A stretch of 64,000 nt of DNA from JAJEBT01 sp965221485 (GTDB lineage: Bacteria; Pseudomonadota; Alphaproteobacteria; MPNO01; UBA830). A program made the position numbers and the translations under genes. Under the pieces are notes generated by a model. The model worked only from the letters and a program-made list of their open reading frames with translations. It had not been told where the DNA came from and did no database searches. The stretch's first letter is position 1. Every line of letters begins with the position of its first letter. Shown here piece after piece: positions 17,823 through 26,426 of the stretch. Location: the NCBI GenBank assembly GCA_965221485.1, contig OZ244893.1:1860001-1924000 (forward strand), in the 5' to 3' direction.

Positions 17823-18362
17823 ATGACCACGAAGCGAAAAACCGGACCATCGGTCAGAAAGATTCCGGAAGGCGACAATCGCGAACGGTTGGTGTGTCCG
17901 GATTGCGATTACGTGGTCTATGACAATCCCAAGATCGTGACAGGATCGGTCTGCACCCATGGTGACAAGGTGCTTCTGTGCCGCCGTGCGATCGAGCCGC
18001 GCCGCGGTTACTGGACCCTTCCCGCGGGCTATCTCGAGCTTCATGAAACTGCAGAAGCGGGGGCAAGACGGGAAGCTTATGAAGAAGCTACAGCCGAAAT
18101 CGAGATTGAGGGGCTGCTCGCAGTGTACTCCATCAAGCGGATCAGCCAGGTTCAGCTTATCTATCGCGCCCGTCTGGCATCAACTGATATAGCGGCCGGT
18201 GAGGAATCCCTTGAAGTGGCCCTGTTCGGGTGGAGGGACATTCCCTGGGATGACCTCGCCTTTCCTTCGGTTCACTGGGCCCTTCAACAGTGGCACTCGA
18301 TTGCGGATCAGGAGTCATGGGCACCGTTTTGCAATCCGGAAGGCGAAACCGGAGACTATTGA
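17823..18362 (+). CDS. Nudix hydrolase
   Basis: This 179-residue protein has a perfect Nudix box near residues 73-95 (GYLELHETAEAGARREAYEE, matching G-x5-E-x7-R-E-x2-E-E). An N-terminal CPDC pair belongs to the short zinc-ribbon-like extension of NudC-like and ADP-ribose pyrophosphatase relatives. Such enzymes cleave nucleoside diphosphates linked to another group. The nucleotide substrate is not predictable from the box. The 292-base gap to divergent pncA holds GC-rich short inverted repeats near 17640-17690 and presumably both promoters. Both neighbours act in or near NAD metabolism, so an NADH/ADP-ribose substrate is a reasonable guess. Confidence 0.9.
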   Translation: MTTKRKTGPSVRKIPEGDNRERLVCPDCDYVVYDNPKIVTGSVCTHGDKVLLCRRAIEPRRGYWTLPAGYLELHETAEAGARREAYEEATAEIEIEGLLAVYSIKRISQVQLIYRARLASTDIAAGEESLEVALFGWRDIPWDDLAFPSVHWALQQWHSIADQESWAPFCNPEGETGDY

Positions 18363-18690
18363 GGGGACACTGCCCGGGCAGGGCAGCACAAGCTCAGGAA
18401 CGTAAACCCGCACGGTTTCAAAGCGTTTGACGGCGGATTATCGAAGAGGAACGGGCACTTGCGCTTTCCAGGGCAGGAAACCGGACTTCGGCTCGCGACC
18501 ACCATCCGGTTGCGATGCCTTCCTTCGGAAGCCAGCTGCCGCCCATGCTGTCCCAGCCGGAAGGCAAGGCTTGTTTCTTACCGAAACGGAGTCACCTGGT
18601 CGATAGTCACCAATCCGTAACTTTCTATAGCACCTGATGCAGTGTAGTTTGCATGCAAGTTTTCTCGCAGAAAATTATCAAGCCAATCAA
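18363..18690. other. intergenic region upstream of the LOG-like/ABC gene run
   Basis: This 328-base stretch holds no recognised gene. AT-rich sequence between 18615 and 18690 (TTTCTATAG, AAAATTATCAAGCC) is a likely promoter zone for the downstream genes, but no consensus pair could be fixed. A possible earlier ATG at 18637 would add 18 residues to the next protein. Confidence 0.4.
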
Positions 18691-19323
18691 ATGACATCTG
18701 CAGATTTCTTCCAGTTTGAGAGCGAGATCTACTCGTCTGCGGGTCGGCTGGACCCGTGGGCCTGGTGCTGGCGCGAGGGCGCGATTCCAGAAGGCAGTAT
18801 CGAGGTTTCGCCGTTGGGCGCTATTGCCGTACTTGCCAAGTCGGGGAAAATGCGGCGACTGCCGGTTGGCGTCATTGGCCCGCGCGAGGCCTCCCGGCAA
18901 CAGCAAGAGACGGCAGCTGCGCTGGGACGCGAGATCGGACGGTCGAACCTGACCCTTCTGTGCGGCGGTATGGGCGGTGTCATGGAGAGCGCCGCAGCAG
19001 CGTGCCATTCCGCCGGCGGACTGACCGTCGGGTTTCTTCCGGGCGAATCATGGCGCGATGCCAATCCGTTCATCACATTGCCCCTTGCCACCGGGTTAAG
19101 CGAGGGACGAAATATAGTCATAGCGCGATCGAGTCTCGCCCTGATCGCCATCGGCACTTCCTATGGAACGCTTACGGAGGTTGCCTATGGTCTGCATTTC
19201 GGGAAGCCCGTCATCGGGCTCACCGGGGCGCCAGAGGTCGATGGCGTGGTTCATGTTTCGACGGTGGCCGATGCCATGAGCTGTCTCGCGACCCGTCTTC
19301 TGGGCGCCGCCAGTGTGTCATAA
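18691..19323 (+). CDS. TIGR00725/LOG-family Rossmann protein
   Basis: The 210-residue protein has a C-terminal domain of the LOG (lysine decarboxylase-like) superfamily: VGVIGPREAS, LLCGGMGGVMESAAAACHSAGG, GFLPG, TGLSEGRNIVIARSS and IGTSYGTLTEVAYGLHFGKPVIGL. LOG proteins release cytokinin-type bases from nucleotides or bind nucleotides. In this subfamily the classic PGGxGTxxE motif is altered (here IGTSYGTLTE), so enzymatic activity is uncertain. The first 60 residues before MRRLPVG are unassigned. The gene ends 54 bases before the ABC ATPase and lies in the same orientation, so it may be co-transcribed with the importer. Confidence 0.75.
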   Translation: MTSADFFQFESEIYSSAGRLDPWAWCWREGAIPEGSIEVSPLGAIAVLAKSGKMRRLPVGVIGPREASRQQQETAAALGREIGRSNLTLLCGGMGGVMESAAAACHSAGGLTVGFLPGESWRDANPFITLPLATGLSEGRNIVIARSSLALIAIGTSYGTLTEVAYGLHFGKPVIGLTGAPEVDGVVHVSTVADAMSCLATRLLGAASVS

Positions 19324-19376
19324 ATCATACAGGTTGGACTGTTAGTCGTAAGTTAACTTGCAGGAGAACAGGCCCG

Positions 19377-20462
19377 GTGGTGGTGCCAGTCATCGAACTT
19401 CGGAACGTAACGCGACGCTTCGGTTCAAATGTTGTTCTGGACGATGTCTCGTTAAGTGTCGAGCAGGGGACATTTGTATCGCTGCTTGGCGCATCCGGAT
19501 GCGGCAAATCCACAACCCTGCGAATAATGGCGGGTCTGGATACCCCGTCTGACGGGTCGGTGTATCTCAACGGCAGCGATGTCTCCCAGAACACTGCCTA
19601 CGAACGCAACATCGCGATGGTGTTCCAGTCATACGCTCTCTACCCGCATATGACCGTCGCCCAGAACATTGCCTTGCCGCTGCTTGCCCGTCATCTCTCC
19701 GCCTTTGGGAGATTGCCCTGGCTGGGTCGACTGGAGCCTAGTTCGGGGGCCACCCGCCGGGACATTCGGCGGCAGGTCGAGGAGGTGGCCGGTGTGCTCG
19801 GACTGGAGGAACTCCTGGACCGGAAGCCCGGCACGCTCTCGGGCGGACAGAAACAGCGTGTTGCATTGGGCCGTGCCCTGGTCCGGGATCCCGAGATCTT
19901 TCTCCTGGACGAGCCTCTGTCGAACCTGGACGCGCGCCTCAGGGTGCAGATGCGTTCGGAGCTGGTGACACTCAATGCGCGAACCGGTCGGGCCTTCGTC
20001 TATGTGACCCACGACCAAGCTGAAGCCATGTCGATGTCAGATCGCATCGCCATAATGATGAATGGCAAGATCGCCCAGTACGCAACGCCCAAGGAGTTGT
20101 ATGAGCGGCCGTCCAGCCAGTTGGTTGCAGCGTTTATCGGAACCCACCCTATCAATTTTATCCTCCCCGACAGGGGGTTGGCAGAATCCTTCTCCTTCGC
20201 CAACGGCCGAATCGTCGGCATCCGTCCGGAACATCTGCGGCTCGACGATACCGGACCGTTGGAGGGCTATATTGACGGGCTCGAGTATCTTGGCTCGGAA
20301 ATCGTACTGACCCTTCGCCAGACAAGCGGCGACACCGTAACAGCAATACTTCCAGGAGCGACCGAATTGCCGGACGCCACCAGCCGAATTCGACTGGGGT
20401 TTGAGCGTTCGGACGTCCACCTCTTCGACGCCCGGAACGGCCAACGGGTGGAATTCCAGTGA
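19377..20462 (+). CDS. ABC transporter ATP-binding protein, UgpC/MalK type
   Basis: This 361-residue ATPase belongs to a carbohydrate-type importer. Walker A is GASGCGKST (residues 38-46), the Q-loop VFQSYALYPHMTV, signature LSGGQKQRVALGRAL, Walker B IFLLDEPLSNLDA and H-loop YVTHDQAEAM. A C-terminal MalK-type TOBE domain includes GIRPEHLRL. Compared with the family there is about 15 extra residues between the Q-loop and signature (LSAFGRLPWLGRLEPSSG). The start is one of three consecutive GTG codons (19377, 19380, 19383) after AGGAG; the open frame continues upstream but overlaps the LOG-like gene. The stop overlaps the permease start by four bases. Confidence 0.93.
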   Translation: MVVPVIELRNVTRRFGSNVVLDDVSLSVEQGTFVSLLGASGCGKSTTLRIMAGLDTPSDGSVYLNGSDVSQNTAYERNIAMVFQSYALYPHMTVAQNIALPLLARHLSAFGRLPWLGRLEPSSGATRRDIRRQVEEVAGVLGLEELLDRKPGTLSGGQKQRVALGRALVRDPEIFLLDEPLSNLDARLRVQMRSELVTLNARTGRAFVYVTHDQAEAMSMSDRIAIMMNGKIAQYATPKELYERPSSQLVAAFIGTHPINFILPDRGLAESFSFANGRIVGIRPEHLRLDDTGPLEGYIDGLEYLGSEIVLTLRQTSGDTVTAILPGATELPDATSRIRLGFERSDVHLFDARNGQRVEFQ

Positions 20463-21364
20463 TCAGTCTCTCCAGAAGAGCCCGCCACGAGTATGCCGTC
20501 AGTGTCTGGCTTGCCGGGCCGGCGACGCTGGTGATGGTTCTGTTTATATTCGTCCCGGTTGCCATCGTCGCCCTCTTCTCTTTCACCGACTATCAATTTG
20601 GAGCAAGGACGCTCAACTGGATCGGGCTGGACAACTATGCCGAACTGTTCGGCAGCAAGCTTGGGCGCAAGGCAGTCACCAATACGCTGCTCTATGTAGC
20701 GGTGGTCATTCCATCTTCGATTATTTTGTCCCTGTTGGTCGCAATGGGATTGCACCGGATGATCGAATGGTGGCCGGCCCTCTCCCGATTGCTTCGAACG
20801 GTTTATTTTTTGCCCGTCGCTGCGACCCTGGTTGCGATGGCTATCGCGTGGCAAATGCTGCTGCACCCGACCCTGGGCCTCGTCAATTCGGCAATCGTCG
20901 AGATCGGTCTGAAACCTCAGAACTGGCTCAGCGACCGGAGCCTGGTGATCTACACCCTGTCCGTCATCGGTATCTGGCAGACCGTTGGATACAACATGGT
21001 CCTGTTTCTGGCCGGCCTGAGTGCAATTCCCAACGAACTCTATGAGGCGGCGGAAATCGACGGTTCGGGCGGGGCGTGGTTCCGGTTCTGGACGGTGACG
21101 TGGCCGATGCTGGGGCCGACGACGCTCTTCGTGTTGATCATCACAGCGACGCGGGCGTTCAGTGTATTTGAGACTGTCGCGACGCTGACCGAAGGCGGTC
21201 CCGCGTTTGCTTCGGACACCCTTGTCTATGCCCTGTATCGGGAAGGTTTCATCTACTTCAAGGCGGGATACTCAAGCGCCATCACGATGGTGTTTTTCGC
21301 CACCTTGCTGATATTGACCCTGGCACAGCTGCGCGTGGTTGAGCGGCGGGTGCATTATCGATGA
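20459..21364 (+). CDS. ABC transporter permease, UgpA/MalF type
   Basis: This 301-residue inner-membrane protein has six predicted helices. The permease EAA loop is NELYEAAEIDGSGGAWFRFWTVTWP, which contacts the ATPase. It pairs with the second permease to form the channel. The start is GTG at 20459, overlapping the ATPase stop (GTGA), so translation is coupled. Its own stop overlaps the next ATG (ATGA). The family (ugpA, malF, thuF) imports sugars, polyols or glycerol-3-phosphate. Confidence 0.93.
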   Translation: MISLSRRARHEYAVSVWLAGPATLVMVLFIFVPVAIVALFSFTDYQFGARTLNWIGLDNYAELFGSKLGRKAVTNTLLYVAVVIPSSIILSLLVAMGLHRMIEWWPALSRLLRTVYFLPVAATLVAMAIAWQMLLHPTLGLVNSAIVEIGLKPQNWLSDRSLVIYTLSVIGIWQTVGYNMVLFLAGLSAIPNELYEAAEIDGSGGAWFRFWTVTWPMLGPTTLFVLIITATRAFSVFETVATLTEGGPAFASDTLVYALYREGFIYFKAGYSSAITMVFFATLLILTLAQLRVVERRVHYR

Positions 21365-22188
21365 GAAAACAACTCATATCCCGAACCCTCTCCACAATTC
21401 TCCTGTTGGCCGGTGCGGCTGTGATCCTGCTCCCCTTTGTCTGGATGCTCTCGCTTTCCTTCAAGCCGAGCAACGAAATATTCAATCCGGAAATCACCCT
21501 GTTGCCATCTCGAATTGCCTGGGAAAACTATATTTTTGCATTCACCGAGACGAACCTGCCCCGATATCTCCTGAACGGGCTGATTGTCGTCGCCGGTATT
21601 CTGTTTTTCCAGATTCTGTTCGCAGTGCCATGTTCATTTGCACTCGCCCATCGCGAGTTTCCGGGCAGGAGTGCGGTGTTCGGTCTGGTTCTGGCAGCGC
21701 TGATGGTACCCTTCCATGTGACCGCTATTCCCATTTTTCTGGGCTTTGCCGAGGTCGGATTAATCAATAGCTACACGGCCCTCATTGTTCCGTTTACCGC
21801 ATCCGCATTCGGGATATTCCTGTTCCGGCAGTTCTTTGCGCGGATGCCGGCAGAGCTGTTTGATGCCGCACGGGTTGATGGTCTGTCGGAAAACGCGGTT
21901 GTCTGGCGGATCGCATTCCCTCTCGCCATGCCCGCCGCCACCGCGTTTGCCATATTCTCGGTGACCGCACACTGGAACGACCTGTTCTGGCCCTTGATTG
22001 CGACGACAGATCCGAATTTGGCAACACCGCCGAGAGGAATACTCTATTTCCGGGACGAGGAATCGGGCGACGATATCGGGCCGCTCATGGCCGCCACGGT
22101 CGCCGTTACGGCACCCCTCGTCCTTGGCTTCCTGTTTGCCCAGCGAAAGTTCATCCAGGGACTCGCCACCGGAGGACTGAAGGGATGA
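21361..22188 (+). CDS. ABC transporter permease, UgpE/MalG type
   Basis: This 275-residue permease has six membrane helices and the EAA loop ELFDAARVDGLSENAVVWRIAFPLAMP. The region WNDLFWPLIATTDPNLATPPRG is typical of MalG/UgpE proteins. It starts at ATG 21361 with a four-base overlap with the preceding gene. A 90-base gap separates it from the binding-protein gene. Confidence 0.93.
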   Translation: MRKQLISRTLSTILLLAGAAVILLPFVWMLSLSFKPSNEIFNPEITLLPSRIAWENYIFAFTETNLPRYLLNGLIVVAGILFFQILFAVPCSFALAHREFPGRSAVFGLVLAALMVPFHVTAIPIFLGFAEVGLINSYTALIVPFTASAFGIFLFRQFFARMPAELFDAARVDGLSENAVVWRIAFPLAMPAATAFAIFSVTAHWNDLFWPLIATTDPNLATPPRGILYFRDEESGDDIGPLMAATVAVTAPLVLGFLFAQRKFIQGLATGGLKG

Positions 22189-22278
22189 AAGGTAAACTGG
22201 CACGACAATTGCGTCCGGAACCAACCGGGCCCAGGACTTCCATTTCATCAGCAAACCCAAGTAAAGGATGTGAATGTC

Positions 22279-23529
22279 ATGAAAAAACTTCTGTTCGCTA
22301 TGGCGTTCGTCATGAGCGCTTCCTCGGCCATGGCGGCCGATACCACCATTCGGGTTCACTACGCGATCCCGACCATCTGGGCGGAGACCCAGGAAGCCCT
22401 GGCCAAAGCCTTCATGGCCGGCAACCCCGACATCAAGGTGACGATTGACGGTCCGGCCGAGGGCTACGCACAAGGGGTACAGCGCCTCCTGAGAGAGTCC
22501 ATCGCGGGAACCGCCCCCGATGTCGCGTTTGTCGGACTGAACCGCTGGCGAATTCTTGAAGACAGGGGTCTCACCAAACCTCTGGACGGTTTCATCGGTG
22601 CGAAAGCCAAGGAGATGGGCTTTACACCGGCTCTTCTGTCGCTCGGGGCGTTTGAAGGCAAACAGCATGCACTGGCGACGTCCGCCTCGACCCTTGTCAT
22701 GTATGTGAATCCCGAGCTGGTCGAGCGGGCCGGTGGTTCCATGGACAATTTCCCGGGCGACTTCGATGGCGTCATTGCGCTGGCCCGGAAAATCGACGCG
22801 CTCGGTGACAACATCGACGGCATCTGGATACAACGGCATGACTGGCGCTTTCAGTCTTTGCTCGGATCCTACGGTGGCCGCCCAATGAATGCCGACGAAT
22901 CTGCGATCACTCTGGACAGCGACGCCGGTATCAAGGCAGCGACATTGTTCCAGCGCTTCGCCAGGGAAGCCGGTATGAAGTCCTATGGCTCGAAAGAAGC
23001 TCGTCAGGCGTTCCCGGGCGGCACCCTCGGCATCATGCTGGAGAGTTCTTCGCTTCAGAAGCGCTTCGAGATCGGCGCGGCCGGCAAATTCAAAGTCACG
23101 ATCAAAGCTTTGCCGGTCCTCGCTTCCGACAAGAGCCAGGTGTACTTCCCGACCGGCGGCTCGGGAATTGTTCTCCTCACCGATGACAGGAAGCGGCAGG
23201 ACGCGGCCTGGAAATATATTTCCTTTGTGACAGGGCCGGAAGGTCAGAAAATCATTGTGGAAAACACCGGCTATGCACCAGCCAACTCAATTGTCATTGA
23301 GGACAAGGCCTACCTCGGAAACTTTTACGCCAACAACAGGAACGCCCTGGTCGCCCATACCCAGGTCTCCAGATATGCCGGACCCTGGTATGCCTATCCG
23401 GGTTCTGAAGGAGTGGCCGTTACGGATCTGATTGCCGCCGCTCTCGTGGAGGTGACGGAGGGTGAAGATCCGAACTCGACAATCAAGGACCTGGCGAAAA
23501 CTCTCCGTCAAAAGCTCAAAATGAAATAG
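22279..23529 (+). CDS. ABC transporter extracellular substrate-binding protein (family 1, sugar/glycerol-phosphate type)
   Basis: This 416-residue periplasmic protein has signal peptide MKKLLFAMAFVMSASSAMA. The family-1 binding-protein fold follows, with EALAKAFMAGNPDIKV, APDVAFVGLNRW and a C-terminal FPTGGSGIVLLTDD / AAWKYISFVTGPEGQ block typical of UgpB-like proteins. It supplies specificity to the importer encoded just upstream. ATG 22279 was chosen over GTG 22270 because of spacing from AAGG. The gene is followed 30 bases later by a strong terminator, making it the last gene of the operon. Confidence 0.93.
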   Translation: MKKLLFAMAFVMSASSAMAADTTIRVHYAIPTIWAETQEALAKAFMAGNPDIKVTIDGPAEGYAQGVQRLLRESIAGTAPDVAFVGLNRWRILEDRGLTKPLDGFIGAKAKEMGFTPALLSLGAFEGKQHALATSASTLVMYVNPELVERAGGSMDNFPGDFDGVIALARKIDALGDNIDGIWIQRHDWRFQSLLGSYGGRPMNADESAITLDSDAGIKAATLFQRFAREAGMKSYGSKEARQAFPGGTLGIMLESSSLQKRFEIGAAGKFKVTIKALPVLASDKSQVYFPTGGSGIVLLTDDRKRQDAAWKYISFVTGPEGQKIIVENTGYAPANSIVIEDKAYLGNFYANNRNALVAHTQVSRYAGPWYAYPGSEGVAVTDLIAAALVEVTEGEDPNSTIKDLAKTLRQKLKMK

Positions 23530-23558
23530 ACTCTTTCGCCTCCTGTGACGGCAGGCAA

Positions 23559-23590
23559 CGGGCGGCTCGAACGGGCCGCCCGACTTTTTT
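23559..23590 (+). terminator. rho-independent terminator after the ABC importer operon
   Basis: A perfect eight-base stem CGGGCGGC / GCCGCCCG with an eight-base loop is followed directly by ACTTTTTTC. It lies 30 bases after the stop of the binding-protein gene. Confidence 0.9.
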
Positions 23591-23640
23591 CTTACCCGGA
23601 CGAGCGGACCCGGTTCGGTCAGGGTTGCGTTCACTGCATT

Positions 23641-23810
23641 GACGCAAAGTTTCAATTTTGGTCGGCTCAAGGGCACGAAAAGACGTCGATTCGGTCCGAT
23701 TTTCCGGTCCGGTAGTATCCATTAGCGGATATTTGGCGGAGCCGAAACCAGACTTCAGAGATCCTGATCTCGTACAGTTTGTACCGACGCAAAGTCAGGA
23801 TTTTGGGTGG
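23641..23810. repeat. pair of imperfect 25-base direct repeats
   Basis: 23641-23665 and 23786-23810 both begin GACGCAAAGT, and after four unmatched bases share ATTTTGG with a similar end. They are 145 bases apart, beside a transposase-like remnant, and might be leftovers of the element's end. The first copy lies outside the recognisable open frame. Confidence 0.4.
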
Positions 23811-24150
23811 TTGCGGCACTTGTATAGACGGCCCTCAGATCGGTTACAGGATCAATGGCTTCGGCCGCTTTGAGTTCGGTGAGAAGGAGCACGATGTGAC
23901 GATTCTTTGCGCCGTTTCCGAGGCTCTGAAACTGTACTTGCAGGCCTCGGTCTTCAGTGCCGGCATTCAGCCTGATCTTGCGTCGCAGGGTCTTGGCCTC
24001 AGGCGCCCCGTCGTGACCGAGAATGATTCTCCGCTCCTCGGACACGTAATAACGAAGCGATTCGGGGCTGCGGAGTCTGGCCACAATCATGAAGGCAACG
24101 CACAACAAACTGTAGTCAGACCGTAATGCCTCCGAGAGCTTTCCAGTCAT
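23755..24150 (-). pseudogene. decayed transposase-like gene fragment
   Basis: The minus-strand frame holds SLLCVAFMIVARLRSPESLRYY, HDGAPEAKTLRRKIR in the order seen in a family of transposase-like proteins with an AFMALARIRSPEQLRY and LGLDRAPEVKTLR core. There is no convincing start, and the upstream part expected for the family is not in one frame between 24150 and 24425. That upstream stretch contains only short open frames with no recognised similarity. I read this as an old, truncated insertion-sequence remnant. Assignment rests on remembered family motifs alone and is moderately uncertain. Confidence 0.4.
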
Positions 24151-24425
24151 TGAGTCCGACGGAAAAGATCGGTCTCGGGTTCGAAACGGAAGTCAGAGCA
24201 TCTGCCTCCAAATCGATTGATTCTGTGCTCACCTGATGGCAGGCCACTGGAAACCAGCAAATTGCATGAAATGCATCTTCGCCGATTTCCAGCTTAGCCC
24301 GCACAGAGCCGAAGTCGCCTCCCCGGTGCTGGACACCAATACCCGGCTCTTCGCCGATGACCGGGTCAACGCTGGGCAATTCATAGTTCTAACAGGAAAC
24401 CGGTTTCGTTCTGCACCTCTCATCG

Positions 24426-26396
24426 TCAATTGATCATCGTAGAGGGCAGCCAAAGGATCAATGCCGGAAAAAAGACCAACAGAACAAGCTTTATGATATC
24501 GGCACCCACGAACGGGAGAACGCCCTTGAATATGGTCGGCATGGGAACATCACCGGCCACTCCCTTCAGAACAAACACATTGATGCCAAACGGCGGGGTG
24601 ATCAGGCCGGTTTCCACCACCACGACCATAATGATTCCGAACCAGATCAGGTCGTATCCAAGATCCAGGATCAGCGGCGATACGATCGGCACGGTGATCA
24701 CCATCAGCGCGAACGGATCCATGATCGCGCCGAGGATCAGATAAACGAACAGAATCAGGAAGATTATGGCGATCCGGTGAAGATCCAGTCCGCCGATAGC
24801 GTCGGTGACGATGCCGGTTAATCCCGTCGTTCCGATGAAGAACGAGAACGTGACAGCCCCAAAGATCAGGGCATAAATCATCGCAGTGGTCTGGGTGGTT
24901 TCGCCCATCACTTCCCAGATCGCTCCGCGATGAAGCTTCCCGCGAAGCAAGGCAAACATGAACGCGCCTCCGGCACCGACCGCCGCCGCTTCGTTGACTG
25001 TGAAGATGCCTCCGTAGATGCCACCAATCACGATGCCGAAAAGACCGATGACTCCCCAGCTCTGGCGCAGCGCGGCCCATATCTCGGCGCGTGTGGGCCT
25101 TTCGCTTGGTGGCGCCGCCTTGTTGGCGAAGCGAATGTAGAGGGAGACAGTCACCATGTAGAAGATCGTCGCGATGATCGCAGGGATCACCGCCGCAATA
25201 AAAAGCCGCCCAATCGATTCTTCGACCAGGATTGCATAGATGACGATTGCGGAAGATGGAGGAACCAACTGCCCCAGCGTTCCACCTGCCGCCACGCAGC
25301 CTGTAGCCAGGTCCGGCGAATAACCCCGCTCCCGCATTTCCGGCAAGGCAACCCGCCCGATCGTCACAGCTGTCGCAAGGGAGGAGCCGGTCAGGGCGCC
25401 AAATCCGGCGCATCCGCCGATTGTCGCCAGCGCAAGGCCACCTCGACGATGACCGATCAATACATGGGCCAGTTTGTAAATGTCTCCGGAGAGACCTGCA
25501 ACCGAGGCGAATGCACCCATCATCAGAAATAGCGGCAGGACCGCCAGATTTCCGTTAGTCAGAAATTCCACGACCTCGGTGCCGATCACACCCAAGGCTG
25601 GTTCAAAGCCGACCATGAGGATTGTCCCGATCAAACCGACAAGACCCATGGCCGCTGCCAACGGCACCAGCATCAGGATCATGACCCACATGATCAGGAA
25701 GAAAATAACCGCGATGCCAGCTTTGGAGTCGGGCAAAATCGTCGGCAGAAATTCCGTCATGCTCTGAAGCGAAACATCCAATCCGGCGATGACGGCCACC
25801 AGCAAAACGGCAATAACTCCAAACAGGATTGGTGTGATTGGCCGGCCGCTCAACTGTTTTTGCTCTTTTTCTTCGCCAAAATCTCGTGGAGGAACGTACC
25901 CGGCAAACGCGTTCGCGATATCCGTCAGCAGCACGACGAACTGAATCAGGGCGCACACGACCATCAGTATGCAAATGACCCAAATGAAGGGAGACAGCTG
26001 CCATTCGAGGATCATCGTGGTCTGGCCGATTTTGTTGACCTCGACGGCGTGATGGCCAATTCGCCACGCAAACACCAGGAAGATGAGGAGCAACAGGAAC
26101 GAGCCCAGGGGGTTCAGCCAGCAACGGGTTCGCGGATTGAGAACACCGCCCAGAAGATCAATTTTCAAATGGACCCTCTGGGCTACCCCCGCCGGAAACG
26201 TCGCCGCAATCGCGACCGCCATGACCATCTCTACCACTTCGTTGAACCCAACGAATGGCGCATTGAATACAAACCGGAGCGTGATATCGCCCACGGTCAA
26301 TAGGGAAATGATGAGCATCCCGAGGACGCCGAAAGAAGCAATGCGACGGGTAATCGCGATGCTTTTTTCAACATAGTTGTTGGGCCAGGAAAACAT
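24426..26396 (-). CDS. TRAP transporter system A, fused small and large membrane subunits (DctQM)
   Basis: This 656-residue protein joins both TRAP membrane components. Residues 1-180 are DctQ-like: four helices, the GDITLRFVFNAPFVGFNEVVE block and AQRVHLKIDLLGGVL. After a charged linker (EEKEQKQ), residues 195-656 are a DctM domain with NLAVLPLFLMMGAFASVAGL, HRRGGLALATIGGCAGFGAL, GCVAAGGTLGQLVPPSSAIV and VVVETGLITPPFGINVFVLK. Fused QM proteins are known in TRAP systems. They import organic acids using an ion gradient, with a separate binding protein. The ATG at 26396 is preferred; one in-frame TTG precedes it. The binding-protein gene is 30 bases upstream. Confidence 0.93.
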   Translation of the reverse strand: MFSWPNNYVEKSIAITRRIASFGVLGMLIISLLTVGDITLRFVFNAPFVGFNEVVEMVMAVAIAATFPAGVAQRVHLKIDLLGGVLNPRTRCWLNPLGSFLLLLIFLVFAWRIGHHAVEVNKIGQTTMILEWQLSPFIWVICILMVVCALIQFVVLLTDIANAFAGYVPPRDFGEEKEQKQLSGRPITPILFGVIAVLLVAVIAGLDVSLQSMTEFLPTILPDSKAGIAVIFFLIMWVMILMLVPLAAAMGLVGLIGTILMVGFEPALGVIGTEVVEFLTNGNLAVLPLFLMMGAFASVAGLSGDIYKLAHVLIGHRRGGLALATIGGCAGFGALTGSSLATAVTIGRVALPEMRERGYSPDLATGCVAAGGTLGQLVPPSSAIVIYAILVEESIGRLFIAAVIPAIIATIFYMVTVSLYIRFANKAAPPSERPTRAEIWAALRQSWGVIGLFGIVIGGIYGGIFTVNEAAAVGAGGAFMFALLRGKLHRGAIWEVMGETTQTTAMIYALIFGAVTFSFFIGTTGLTGIVTDAIGGLDLHRIAIIFLILFVYLILGAIMDPFALMVITVPIVSPLILDLGYDLIWFGIIMVVVVETGLITPPFGINVFVLKGVAGDVPMPTIFKGVLPFVGADIIKLVLLVFFPALILWLPSTMIN

Positions 26397-26426
26397 CAAA
26401 CCCAGCTTGGCTTGATGCCATCCGGC

